In this document: positions 15,719 to 22,419 of the stretch, one piece after another
Position numbering within the stretch: position 1 is the stretch's first letter
Layout of the letters: every line of letters begins with the position of its first letter
DNA from: Cyanobacteria bacterium UBA11372
Lineage (GTDB): Bacteria > Cyanobacteriota > Cyanobacteriia > Cyanobacteriales > Aerosakkonemataceae
Length of the DNA: 22,419 bases
Reading direction: 5' to 3'
Assembly: GCA_003486675.1 (NCBI GenBank)
Contig: DNGG01000589.1
Span: 3,320 to 25,738 of the forward strand
Position numbers and translations under genes: made by a program
The notes under the pieces: model-generated
Told to the model about the DNA's origin: nothing
Seen by the model: only the letters and a program-made list of their open reading frames with translations
The model's database searches: none

Positions 15719-18415
15719 ATGAGTCATTATCAATACCAAGTTGGCGGTAGTTTAACCAGCAATGCTCCCAGTTATGTGGAGCGAAAATCGGATGTAGAAC
15801 TCTACGAAGCTTTAAAACAAGGTAATTTTTGCTACGTCCTCAACTCCCGTCAAATGGGAAAGTCTTCGCTTTTAGTGCGAACTAAACATCGCCTCCAACA
15901 AGAAGGATTTAAATGCACTGCTATTGATATGACCAATATTGGCAGTGAAAATATCACTCCCCTGCAATGGTACAAGGGTATTGTTGCCGAGTTGTGGACG
16001 GGGTTTAAGTTGTTAAATAAGCTTAACTTTAAAACTTGGTGGAAAGAACAGGAAGATTTTTCTTATATTCAAATATTCAATAACTTTATTAGGGATTTAC
16101 TAGAAGTTCAATTCCCCAAAAATAGGTTATTTATTTTTATTGATGAAATCGATAGTACGCTAAGTTTAGATTTTCCGGTTGATGACTTTTTTGCCTTAAT
16201 TCGATTTTGTTATAACCAAAGAGCAATTAATCCCAACTACGATCGCATTACGTTTGCTATTTTTGGAGTTGCTACGCCTTCTGATTTAATTAAAGATCGG
16301 AATCGCACCCCCTTTAATATCGGTCAAGCGATAGAACTAAAGGGTTTTGACTTGCAGTCAGCTGGGGCACTAGCTGAGGGATTAAACATAAAAGAGGGAA
16401 ATAGTCAAGAGATTTTAAAAGAAATTTTAGCTTGGACAGGAGGGCAGCCATTTCTGACGCAAAAACTGTGCAATCTCGTCACTAATTTTAACGAAGATAG
16501 GGCGAGTAGCGAGGTGACAATTCCACCGGGAACAGAGGCAGATTGGGTGGAAAAGATTGTCAGAGCGGGTATGATAGAACGCTGGGAATCCCAGGATGAA
16601 CCGGAACATTTGAGGACGATACGCGATCGCATCGAACGCTCTTGCAAGTATACGGGCAGAATGCTGGGGATTTACCAGCAAATTTTACAAGGATTTGCCG
16701 TCAAAACTGATGATAGTCGCGAACAAATTGAACTTTTACTCAGTGGTTTGGTTGTGAGAGAACAAGGGTTGCTGGACGTTAAAAATCGCATTTATCAAGA
16801 AGTTTTTAACCTCGAGTGGGTGGAAAAACAATTAGCTGCTTTGCGTCCTTATTCTCAATCTTTGGAAGCTTGGGTTGCTTCCCAACGAACTGACGAATCG
16901 CGTCTATTGCGCGGAATTGCACTCAAAGATGCTCTGACTTGGGCATTGGGGAAAAGTTTGAGCGACTTAGATTATCAATATTTAGCTGCCAGTCAAGAAT
17001 TGAGCAAGCGGGAAACTGAAAATGCCCTAGAATCCGTTGAACAAGCCAATTATATCCTCTCTTTTACTAGACGAAACGCTAAAAAAGAATCTAAGAGACA
17101 TAGAATTTGGTCAGGTTGGACTGCGGTAACGGCGCTATGCATCGCCAGCTTGGCAATTTTTTTACGTTTGACGGGATTATTACAGGGGATGGAATGGGAT
17201 GTGCTAGACCAGTTTTTTCGGTTACGTCCTTTAGAATCTCCCGAGCCGCGTATTGTTATTGTCTCCGTTAGCGAAACGGATATTACTAATATTGGACAGT
17301 GGCCTATCCCGGATCTGGTTTTAGTTCAGGCAATAAAAAATATAAAAGCTCGCAATCCTAGAGCAATTGGCTTAGATTTATATCGAGATTTACCTGTAGA
17401 ACCGGGTCATGAAACATTAGTAGAAATGTTTAAATCAACGCCCAATTTAATTGGGATTGAAAAAGTTGTTGGCTCTCGAGTTGCTCCACCCTTAGTATTA
17501 AGCCAGTTAGGGCAAATTGGCTTTATCGATATGGTGTTGGATACCGATGGCAAAGTCCGCCGTGGCTTACTATCGGTGCAACGCCAAGACCGAGTTTATC
17601 TGAGTTTAGCATTGCAAATGGCCTTAATCTATCTCAAAGCGGAAGGGGTAAATGCTAAACAAATAGACGAGAATCGCTGGCAGTTTGGTAAAGCTGTTTT
17701 CCAGCCATTTAAAGCCAACGACGGCGGCTACGTCGGGGCTGATGCTGGCGGGTATCAAATTTTGCTGAACTTTCGCGGGTTGTTGGATAATTTCCAGACA
17801 ATTTCCCTGACTGAGCTGCTGAATAATCGAATTGCACCCGGTTTAATTGAGAATCGGATTATTTTAATTGGTGCGACGGCTGAAAGCCTTAACGACTTTT
17901 TTTATACGCCCTACAGTAAAAGTTTATTTGGCGCGGCAGAGCGGACGGCGGGAGTGGTGATTCATGCTAACTTGATTGGTCAGATTTTAAGTGCGGTTTT
18001 AGATGGAAGACCTTTGATTAATGTTTGGAGTAAACCTAAAGAATGGTTGTGGATTTTCCTCTGGTCATTAATCGGAGCAGGGTTAACCTGGCGATTGCCG
18101 TCTTGGCGGGCGATCGCTTGCAGTATCTTGTTGGCATGTTTGGGGTTATTATTGATTGCTTACTTGGCTTTTTTACAAGGGTGGTGGTTGCCGGTAGTGC
18201 CGCCAATGGTAGGATTAATCGGGGCAGCGATCGCTCTTGCTATCGTCATCCACAAACAATTAGAACAACTTCAACTCCGACTCATTTTTGAACGGCTCTT
18301 AGAAGAATCCGCTGTTTCCCCCACGGCTTCCCGGATTGCGATTGAATATTTGAAACAATCAGAAAGCGATAAGAATCAAGCTTTGATCGAACGGTGGATG
18401 AGCGATAGACGCTGA
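15719..18415 (+). CDS. AAA-like ATPase domain and CHASE2 sensor membrane protein
   Basis: An 898-residue protein. Residues about 5-330 are an AAA-like (AAA_35) domain: P-loop NSRQMGKSSLL with K48-S49, Walker B LFIFIDEID near 137-145, and WTGGQPFLTQKLC typical of the family. A linker leads to one membrane helix at about 466-486. Residues about 490-745 form an extracytoplasmic CHASE2 sensory domain (MEWDVLDQFFRLRP, RIVIVSVSETDI, IGLDLYRDLP). Three closing membrane helices lie near 776-845, then a short cytoplasmic tail. No kinase, cyclase or other output domain follows, which is unlike many CHASE2 proteins. The likely role is a membrane signal receptor with a cytoplasmic NTPase; the ligand is unknown. 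No Shine-Dalgarno sequence is visible before the ATG. Confidence 0.9.
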   Translation: MSHYQYQVGGSLTSNAPSYVERKSDVELYEALKQGNFCYVLNSRQMGKSSLLVRTKHRLQQEGFKCTAIDMTNIGSENITPLQWYKGIVAELWTGFKLLNKLNFKTWWKEQEDFSYIQIFNNFIRDLLEVQFPKNRLFIFIDEIDSTLSLDFPVDDFFALIRFCYNQRAINPNYDRITFAIFGVATPSDLIKDRNRTPFNIGQAIELKGFDLQSAGALAEGLNIKEGNSQEILKEILAWTGGQPFLTQKLCNLVTNFNEDRASSEVTIPPGTEADWVEKIVRAGMIERWESQDEPEHLRTIRDRIERSCKYTGRMLGIYQQILQGFAVKTDDSREQIELLLSGLVVREQGLLDVKNRIYQEVFNLEWVEKQLAALRPYSQSLEAWVASQRTDESRLLRGIALKDALTWALGKSLSDLDYQYLAASQELSKRETENALESVEQANYILSFTRRNAKKESKRHRIWSGWTAVTALCIASLAIFLRLTGLLQGMEWDVLDQFFRLRPLESPEPRIVIVSVSETDITNIGQWPIPDLVLVQAIKNIKARNPRAIGLDLYRDLPVEPGHETLVEMFKSTPNLIGIEKVVGSRVAPPLVLSQLGQIGFIDMVLDTDGKVRRGLLSVQRQDRVYLSLALQMALIYLKAEGVNAKQIDENRWQFGKAVFQPFKANDGGYVGADAGGYQILLNFRGLLDNFQTISLTELLNNRIAPGLIENRIILIGATAESLNDFFYTPYSKSLFGAAERTAGVVIHANLIGQILSAVLDGRPLINVWSKPKEWLWIFLWSLIGAGLTWRLPSWRAIACSILLACLGLLLIAYLAFLQGWWLPVVPPMVGLIGAAIALAIVIHKQLEQLQLRLIFERLLEESAVSPTASRIAIEYLKQSESDKNQALIERWMSDRR

Positions 18416-18452
18416 GGGCACGCTACGTTAAGCCAATTGGTGCTAACTGACA

Positions 18453-18479
18453 AAAAGTAGGAAAAGTAGGAAAAGTAGG
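18453..18479 (+). repeat. Triple 9-bp tandem repeat at the ribosome-binding site
   Basis: AAAAGTAGG occurs three times without interruption (18453-18461, 18462-18470, 18471-18479), 13-39 bp before the ATG at 18492. The last copy ends in AGGA, the only Shine-Dalgarno-like sequence for that gene. Copy-number change could move or duplicate ribosome-binding sites. Confidence 0.8.
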
Positions 18480-18491
18480 ATAACTGGTTCT

Positions 18492-18890
18492 ATGAAATTA
18501 TTTCCCTTCTATGCTGTTTTACTTGGGCTGTATAGCGCTACCAACCCGGTAGTTACAGACAACCCAACCCTCGTTTCTCAAACTCGCGTCGAAGAATTTA
18601 TCGTTCGCGGAAACGAACCGTTTTGGAGCGTGACTATTAGTCGCAGCGGCATTATTTATTCCACTCCAGAATCTCCCAATCGCCGCTATCCTTACACCGC
18701 ACCGATCTCCGCAGCGGGGCGTCCGCCTGACTTAGTGCGAGTATACCGACTCAACGGTCAACCCAGCGGTTTATTAGTAATCAAAAAAGCCGATTCCTGT
18801 AGCGATACCATGTCTGATATCGTCTATCCCTACAGCGCCACCCTGATCTTGGGAAATCGGGTGCTGGACGGTTGCGCTCAAAAAAGATAG
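18492..18890 (+). CDS. Small secreted protein, COG3650-like
   Basis: A 132-residue protein with a hydrophobic N-terminal signal (KLFPFYAVLLGLYSATNPV). The mature part begins with the diagnostic VRGNEPFWSVTISRSGI and ends with CSDTMSDIVYPYSATLILG followed by a DGCA motif, the layout of COG3650-type predicted periplasmic/membrane proteins. The two cysteines (SCSD and GCA) may form a disulfide. Function is unknown. Translation starts after three tandem AAAAGTAGG units. The last codons (KKR, TAG) lie in the AAAAAGATAG direct repeat flanking the miniature element at 18891, so the natural stop was preserved on insertion. Confidence 0.78.
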   Translation: MKLFPFYAVLLGLYSATNPVVTDNPTLVSQTRVEEFIVRGNEPFWSVTISRSGIIYSTPESPNRRYPYTAPISAAGRPPDLVRVYRLNGQPSGLLVIKKADSCSDTMSDIVYPYSATLILGNRVLDGCAQKR

Positions 18891-19016
18891 GGAGCATGTC
18901 AACTCGAGCTTTGTTTGGTTGAGGCACGAAACGCAACTTTGGCTCGATGGTTGGGTTTCACTTGCGTTCAACCCAACCTACACAGAAGAGCTGATTGCTT
19001 TCCCTGACATGCTGCC
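18891..19016. mobile_element. Miniature inverted-repeat element with 10-bp direct repeats
   Basis: The 126-bp segment is flanked by identical AAAAAGATAG copies at 18881-18890 and 19017-19026. Its ends are inverted relative to each other: GGAGCATGTCA at the left and, read on the opposite strand, GGCAGCATGTCA at the right. The middle holds a palindrome GGTTGGGTT (18949-18957) / AACCCAACC (18970-18978), like the one in the element at 2741-2924. It has no coding capacity. The right inverted repeat has one extra base. Confidence 0.65.
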
Positions 19017-19203
19017 AAAAAGATAGTTCTGTTGCGATCGTGTTTTATAGAGCTTCGCGCTGGTGTGCTTCCACATTACAATAGAGTAAAGGCTGGCTAC
19101 ACAGAGATTCAATTCAGTATTTGTAAATACGCCAGCGCCAACTGCTATATATCGTGTGCGGTCGATTACCGATCGTTTCGCGTAGGGAACATCCACAATA
19201 TCT

Positions 19204-19276
19204 CAGGACTTACGCCAAAAAACGGGGTTTCTATGAAAAGAAACCCCGTTTCTTGGTCGCCCAAGCGTAAGTCCTG
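19204..19276. mobile_element. Nested palindromic miniature element with TATCT duplication
   Basis: Outer arms CAGGACTTACGC (19204-19215) and GCGTAAGTCCTG (19265-19276) are perfect 12-bp inverted repeats. Inner arms AAACGGGGTTTCT (19220-19232) and AGAAACCCCGTTT (19239-19251) form a perfect 13-bp hairpin with a six-base loop. TATCT lies on both sides (19199-19203 and 19277-19281), consistent with a 5-bp target duplication. It is 73 bp long, without coding capacity, and of a type dispersed in cyanobacterial genomes. Confidence 0.75.
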
Positions 19277-19384
19277 TATCTGAAAAAACCCAATAATATT
19301 AAAGATATTCCCTACGAGTATTACAAGCGATCCAACGAACATGATATTAGTCTGTAATCAATAACTTCACCAGGGAGGCGAGCC

Positions 19385-20209
19385 ATGTCTAACCGAGTTT
19401 TGGTTGCAGGCGCTACAGGCGGTGTTGGGCAATTAACGGTAGCTTTTCTGCTGGAAAAAGGCTTTTTGGTGCGCGTCCTCACCCGCAGCGAGCAGAAAGC
19501 GCAACAAATGTTCAATAACCAAGTGGAAATCGCCGTTGGTGATATTCGTCAAGCCCAAACGCTGCCAACTGCTGTGCAGGATGTCACCCACATTATCTGC
19601 TGTACTGGAACCACCGCCTTTCCCTCGGCTAGATGGGAATTTGATTTGCCACAAACCAACCAGCTGCAAAGCTTGATCGAATGGGGCAAAATCTATTTCA
19701 ACGCCGACTACCGCAATAGCAAAGCCAGAAATAGCCCCGCTCGCGTTGATGCACAGGGAGTCCGCAATCTTGTAGATGCAGCGCCTAAAAACCTGAAGCG
19801 GTTTGTTTTTGTATCTTCCTGCGGCATCGAGCGCAAGGATAAGCCTCCTTTCAGTTTGCTGAATGCGTTTGGCGTTCTCGATGCCAAACAGCAAGGCGAG
19901 CAAGCGATCGTCAGTTCCGGATTGCCCTACACTATTATTCGACCGGGACGGCTGATCGATGGCTCTTTCACTTCCTACGACCTCAACACGCTGCTAAAAG
20001 CTACCACGGGAGGGAAGCTGGGTGTTGTCATCGGTACGGGGGATAAATTATCTGGTCAGACGAGTCGGATTGACGTAGCTGCTGCTGGTGTCGAATGTCT
20101 GAATAATCCAGCAAGCGAGGGGAAAATCTTTGAGTTAATTAACGCTGGAAATAGACCAGATGCGATCGCTTGGACAGAACTATTTGCTCAACTAGCCCCG
20201 CCAGCATGA
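19385..20209 (+). CDS. NAD(P)-binding atypical SDR family protein
   Basis: A 274-residue Rossmann protein of the atypical short-chain dehydrogenase group (SDR_a5 / NmrA-like, the Tic62 and At5g02240 relatives). The dinucleotide motif GATGGVG at residues 9-15 fits the GxxGxxG fingerprint. RSEQKAQQ after the second strand suggests NADP preference. NLKRFVFVSSCGIERKD and TIIRPGRLIDG are family landmarks. The classical YxxxK active site is not evident, as is usual for this group, so a regulatory or redox-sensing role is as likely as catalysis. An excellent ribosome-binding site, GGGAGG, lies just before the ATG. It is monocistronic, between a repeat-rich spacer and a 540-bp gap. Confidence 0.9.
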   Translation: MSNRVLVAGATGGVGQLTVAFLLEKGFLVRVLTRSEQKAQQMFNNQVEIAVGDIRQAQTLPTAVQDVTHIICCTGTTAFPSARWEFDLPQTNQLQSLIEWGKIYFNADYRNSKARNSPARVDAQGVRNLVDAAPKNLKRFVFVSSCGIERKDKPPFSLLNAFGVLDAKQQGEQAIVSSGLPYTIIRPGRLIDGSFTSYDLNTLLKATTGGKLGVVIGTGDKLSGQTSRIDVAAAGVECLNNPASEGKIFELINAGNRPDAIAWTELFAQLAPPA

Positions 20210-20748
20210 GAACTCGTGCGCCATATCCTGCACTGGTAAAAAGAAGTACTTGGGGCTATCAAAACTCTATGCCATCTTATCCCCTGCTTTGACGCTACGC
20301 GATATGCCGACCGCACTCTTCCGCGCCTCCGCGCCGCGAGAGCGAACGCGAGCGCATCAAACTTTATAAAATACCAAAAAAAAGAGCCTTTTTTTACCAG
20401 TTTAATCACCCTTCAGCATTAATTTAAACACTTTCCCATGCGAGGTGTAGTTGTTATATTGTCTTTGAGTCAGAGCGGGGTGACATTCCGATAAATCATG
20501 AGGTGAAAACTCGAAGGCGCATTACTTTTGCTCCCAGGTAATTCAACCAACCCCACCTCAAACCGTGTCAATTCCCAAAATAAAGTGGCTCGGCCGATCT
20601 AAAAAGGCTGGTTTGGTCGGTGTGAGTTCAGTTTTAACCGCCAAACAACAAGTTAAGTCAGTTTTCCACTCGATCGCATCAACTCGATACCGTACCCGAT
20701 CGAGTTGAAACATCATAGAGGAATTTAGCGAGAGGAGGTGTATAAATT
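20210..20748. other. Intergenic stretch with repeats, no gene seen
   Basis: No protein-like frame. Contents: an 11-bp inverted pair ACTGGTAAAAA (20232-20242) and TTTTTACCAGT (20391-20401) enclosing about 150 bp with a GC-rich, CGCGAGAGCG-type repeat; and the hairpin at 20680-20707. The 3' half should contain the promoter and leader of the DUF928 gene, but no convincing -35/-10 pair stands out. Confidence 0.5.
20680..20707. promoter_or_regulatory. Inverted repeat upstream of the DUF928 gene
   Basis: CAACTCGAT (20680-20688) and ATCGAGTTG (20699-20707) are perfect 9-bp inverted repeats around a 10-base loop, 41 bp before the ATG at 20749. A related ACTCGATCG lies just upstream (about 20668-20676). 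Either a leader hairpin or a repressor site would fit; function is inferred from position only. Confidence 0.4.
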
Positions 20749-21525
20749 ATGACGATGAAAAAAATGCTGCGGTTATCTGCCTTCTTCCTATTGCCCCTTG
20801 CAGTTAGCCTGGAGCTAGTTCCCTTAAGTGGGAGGTTAGGGCAAACTACAGCCTCTGCCAATAGTTCTGGTAGCGTAGTTTTCCAACCCAACGGCTCGCC
20901 GCGAACCACGAGGGGAGGAGCTTCGCGGGGGATTTGTTCGATCGCTAGTAGTGAAAGTTCCCAGAATAAAAAGCCAGCGATCGCATTGATCCCCAATACC
21001 GACGCCGAATTGACCACCCAAGCGCATCCGACGATTTTTCTTTATATCCCCGATGGGACAATCGTTTCAGCGGAATTGAGTCTTTGGGATCGCAACCAAA
21101 ACGGACTGTACCAAACCACTGTCTCGCTTTCAGGTAAATCGGGGATTGTTGGGATTGAGCTACCTGATGCAGCTCCATCCCTTGAGGTGGGAAATAGGTA
21201 TAAATGGTCACTTGCCTTGATTTGCGATCGCACTGAGCGCAGTCGAGATCTAGTCGTTGAAGGATGGATGCAGCGCACTCAACTAAGTTCTACGCTAGAG
21301 AAGCAAATCGGCACTTTAGAACCTTTGCAGCGGGCCCGACTCTATGCCCAAAATAGAATTTGGTACGAAACCCTGGCAACTCTAGCACAATTACGGCGAT
21401 CTCGCCCCGATGACTCCAGGATCGCGACTGAGTGGCAAAGTTTATTGCAATCGGTTGGCTTACAAGACGTTGCACAAGCTCCTGTAATCAATTGCTGCCA
21501 ATCGGAAAATCAACCACAACCCTAG
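20749..21525 (+). CDS. Secreted DUF928 protein
   Basis: A 258-residue protein with an N-terminal signal peptide (KKMLRLSAFFLLPLAVSLEL, residues 4-23). The DUF928 core is recognisable: GASRGICS near 58-64, ALIPNTDAELTTQAHPTIFL, the beta-strand region VSAELSLWDRNQNGLYQTTV, RYKWSLALICD and VVEGWMQR, then a helical tail LEPLQRARLYAQNRIWYETL. The family is largely cyanobacterial, exported, and of unknown function. The ribosome-binding site AGGAGGTG ends about 8 bases before the ATG. DUF928 genes often sit next to CHASE2 or CHAT protein genes; here a short hydrophobic relic follows at 21555. Confidence 0.9.
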   Translation: MTMKKMLRLSAFFLLPLAVSLELVPLSGRLGQTTASANSSGSVVFQPNGSPRTTRGGASRGICSIASSESSQNKKPAIALIPNTDAELTTQAHPTIFLYIPDGTIVSAELSLWDRNQNGLYQTTVSLSGKSGIVGIELPDAAPSLEVGNRYKWSLALICDRTERSRDLVVEGWMQRTQLSSTLEKQIGTLEPLQRARLYAQNRIWYETLATLAQLRRSRPDDSRIATEWQSLLQSVGLQDVAQAPVINCCQSENQPQP

Positions 21526-21554
21526 CAAGGCATTGAGCGCGATCGCGTGCCGTC

Positions 21555-21641
21555 ATGCTCACAAAGGCTACCGTGACGTTGGCGATCGTTGCTCTGGGCC
21601 AGGTGGGGCTATTGCAGATGCTAGAATTCGGATTGATTTGA
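21555..21641 (+). pseudogene. Possible N-terminal relic of a CHASE2 protein
   Basis: Twenty-nine bases after the DUF928 stop, an ATG opens a 28-residue frame, MLTKATVTLAIVALGQVGLL then QMLEFGLI. It looks like the first membrane helix of a CHASE2 protein: compare TGLLQGMEWDVLDQ in the gene at 15719 with VGLLQMLEFG here. The frame stops at 21639-21641 and nothing similar follows up to 21775. The similarity is short, so this is a suggestion based on position and pattern. Confidence 0.35.
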
Positions 21642-21775
21642 CGATTAATAAATCAGCCAAGTTGCTAATTGCAAGCTTGCGAGCAAAGCGTAATATTGTC
21701 TTTTTCCTGAGATTAGCCATTAGCCATGAGCGATTAGCCGCTATGCATGAGATCGCTAGCAACTTGAGTTAAACA

Positions 21776-22419
21776 TCAATCATAATCGTGAACTTTGCCA
21801 TCGGGCATAACAGTACCGCGCAGCAGCGCCCCCGCCAAATTTGCACTACTCAATTCTGCCCTAATAAAAATAGCATTCGTCAGATTTGCATCCATTAAAT
21901 CTGCTCTAGCTAGGTAGCAATCAACCAATTCAGCATCGGTTAAATTCGCCTCGCGTAAATTTGCCCGACTTAAATCAGTTCTAGGCAACCTAGCACCACG
22001 CAGGTTAGCGCGACTCATTTCCACCTTACTCAAGTTAGCATCCGATAATAATGCACCGCTTAAATTTACTTCGCTCATTTCAGCTTCAGCCAAGTTTGTT
22101 CGTTCCAATTTGGCATTTGTCAGGTTAGCACCGCGTAAATTAACTGTGGCTAAATTAGCTTCAGTGAGATAGACATTTGTTAAATTGGCATAAGCTAGGT
22201 TAGCACCGCTTAAATCTACCTCGCGCAGGGTTGCATCGGTCAAGTTCGCACCACTCAAGTCTACCCTTGCCAAATCTGCACCTGCCAAGTTTACACCCCG
22301 CATATCGGCTTTATGCAAGCTAGCACCGCGCAGTTTGGCACAATACATTCTTTTTTCCTCGCGCAAGTTAGCACCGCGCAAACAAGCACCCGTCAGGTTA
22401 GCACCGCTGAGATTAGCAT
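21776..22419 (-). CDS. Pentapeptide-repeat protein, 5' end outside the window
   Basis: At least 213 residues of A(D/N)LxX pentapeptide repeats on the minus strand, about 40 units, with few interruptions (one is EEKRMYCAKLRGASLHKADM). Such proteins fold into a right-handed quadrilateral beta-helix; cyanobacteria carry many of them, mostly of unknown role. The frame is open through the window edge: the codons from 22418 down read ANLSGANLTGACLRGANLRE, so the start lies beyond the window. The C-terminus is AGALLRGTVMPDGKVHDYD, and its stop is at 21776-21778. Without the 5' end, a signal peptide or fused domain cannot be excluded. Confidence 0.9.
   Translation of the reverse strand, partial: ANLSGANLTGACLRGANLREEKRMYCAKLRGASLHKADMRGVNLAGADLARVDLSGANLTDATLREVDLSGANLAYANLTNVYLTEANLATVNLRGANLTNAKLERTNLAEAEMSEVNLSGALLSDANLSKVEMSRANLRGARLPRTDLSRANLREANLTDAELVDCYLARADLMDANLTNAIFIRAELSSANLAGALLRGTVMPDGKVHDYD

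Noticed and set aside
21533..21772. 79-codon plus-strand frame after the DUF928 gene
   Set aside because: Composition unlike a protein, and it ends in the TTAGCCATTAGCC-type intergenic repeat. The short hydrophobic frame at 21555 is a better explanation of part of it.

Overview
The window looks like chromosomal DNA of a cyanobacterium, most likely a filamentous or otherwise repeat-rich one. The octamer GCGATCGC (HIP1) recurs throughout. Several genes are typical of the phylum (CGLD27, DUF928, AAA-like/CHASE2 and pentapeptide-repeat proteins), and the intergenic spaces hold the short palindromic and heptameric repeats common in these genomes. Species assignment is inference.

Layout. 1-1171 has no intact gene, but 776-1023 is a decayed hypC (hydrogenase maturation). 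1172-1936 is a LOG-family phosphoribohydrolase. 2.0-2.7 kb holds a gene relic and a small CxxC protein on the minus strand, followed by a 184-bp MITE-like element (2741-2924). 2970-4298 is a PIN-PhoH ATPase. 4.4-7.1 kb is a degraded accessory stretch: a large inverted repeat, a truncated and frameshifted gene, an ISL3-family transposase remnant, then a short plus-strand cassette (a cysteine-rich protein, and a coiled-coil protein apparently split by a frameshift from its winged-helix C-terminus). A ~460-bp stretch without a recognisable gene precedes the initiator tRNA-Met (7550-7623, minus).

7.6-11.8 kb is a minus-strand housekeeping block, read from high to low coordinates: WcaI-like glycosyltransferase, YqeK HD hydrolase, ribosome silencing factor RsfS, CGLD27 membrane protein, L-asparaginase II and the tRNA. 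RsfS and CGLD27 are close enough to be co-transcribed. 12.1-18.9 kb is plus-strand: a voltage-gated-type potassium channel with a C-terminal zinc ribbon, a large PhoD-like phosphatase carrying a repeat inserted in frame, an AAA-like/CHASE2 membrane protein and a small secreted COG3650-like protein. 18.9-19.3 kb holds two miniature elements, each with terminal inverted repeats and flanking direct repeats. 19.4-20.2 kb is an NAD(P)-binding atypical SDR, 20.7-21.5 kb a secreted DUF928 protein with a probable CHASE2 relic behind it, and the window ends inside a minus-strand pentapeptide-repeat gene.

I see no CRISPR array, rRNA, prophage or complete insertion sequence, and no intact defence or biosynthetic system. 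The main points of interest are the layered mobile-element debris (three independent miniature elements plus the ISL3 remnant), the relics of lost genes (hypC, CHASE2, two others), and the unrecognised cassette at 6.1-7.5 kb.
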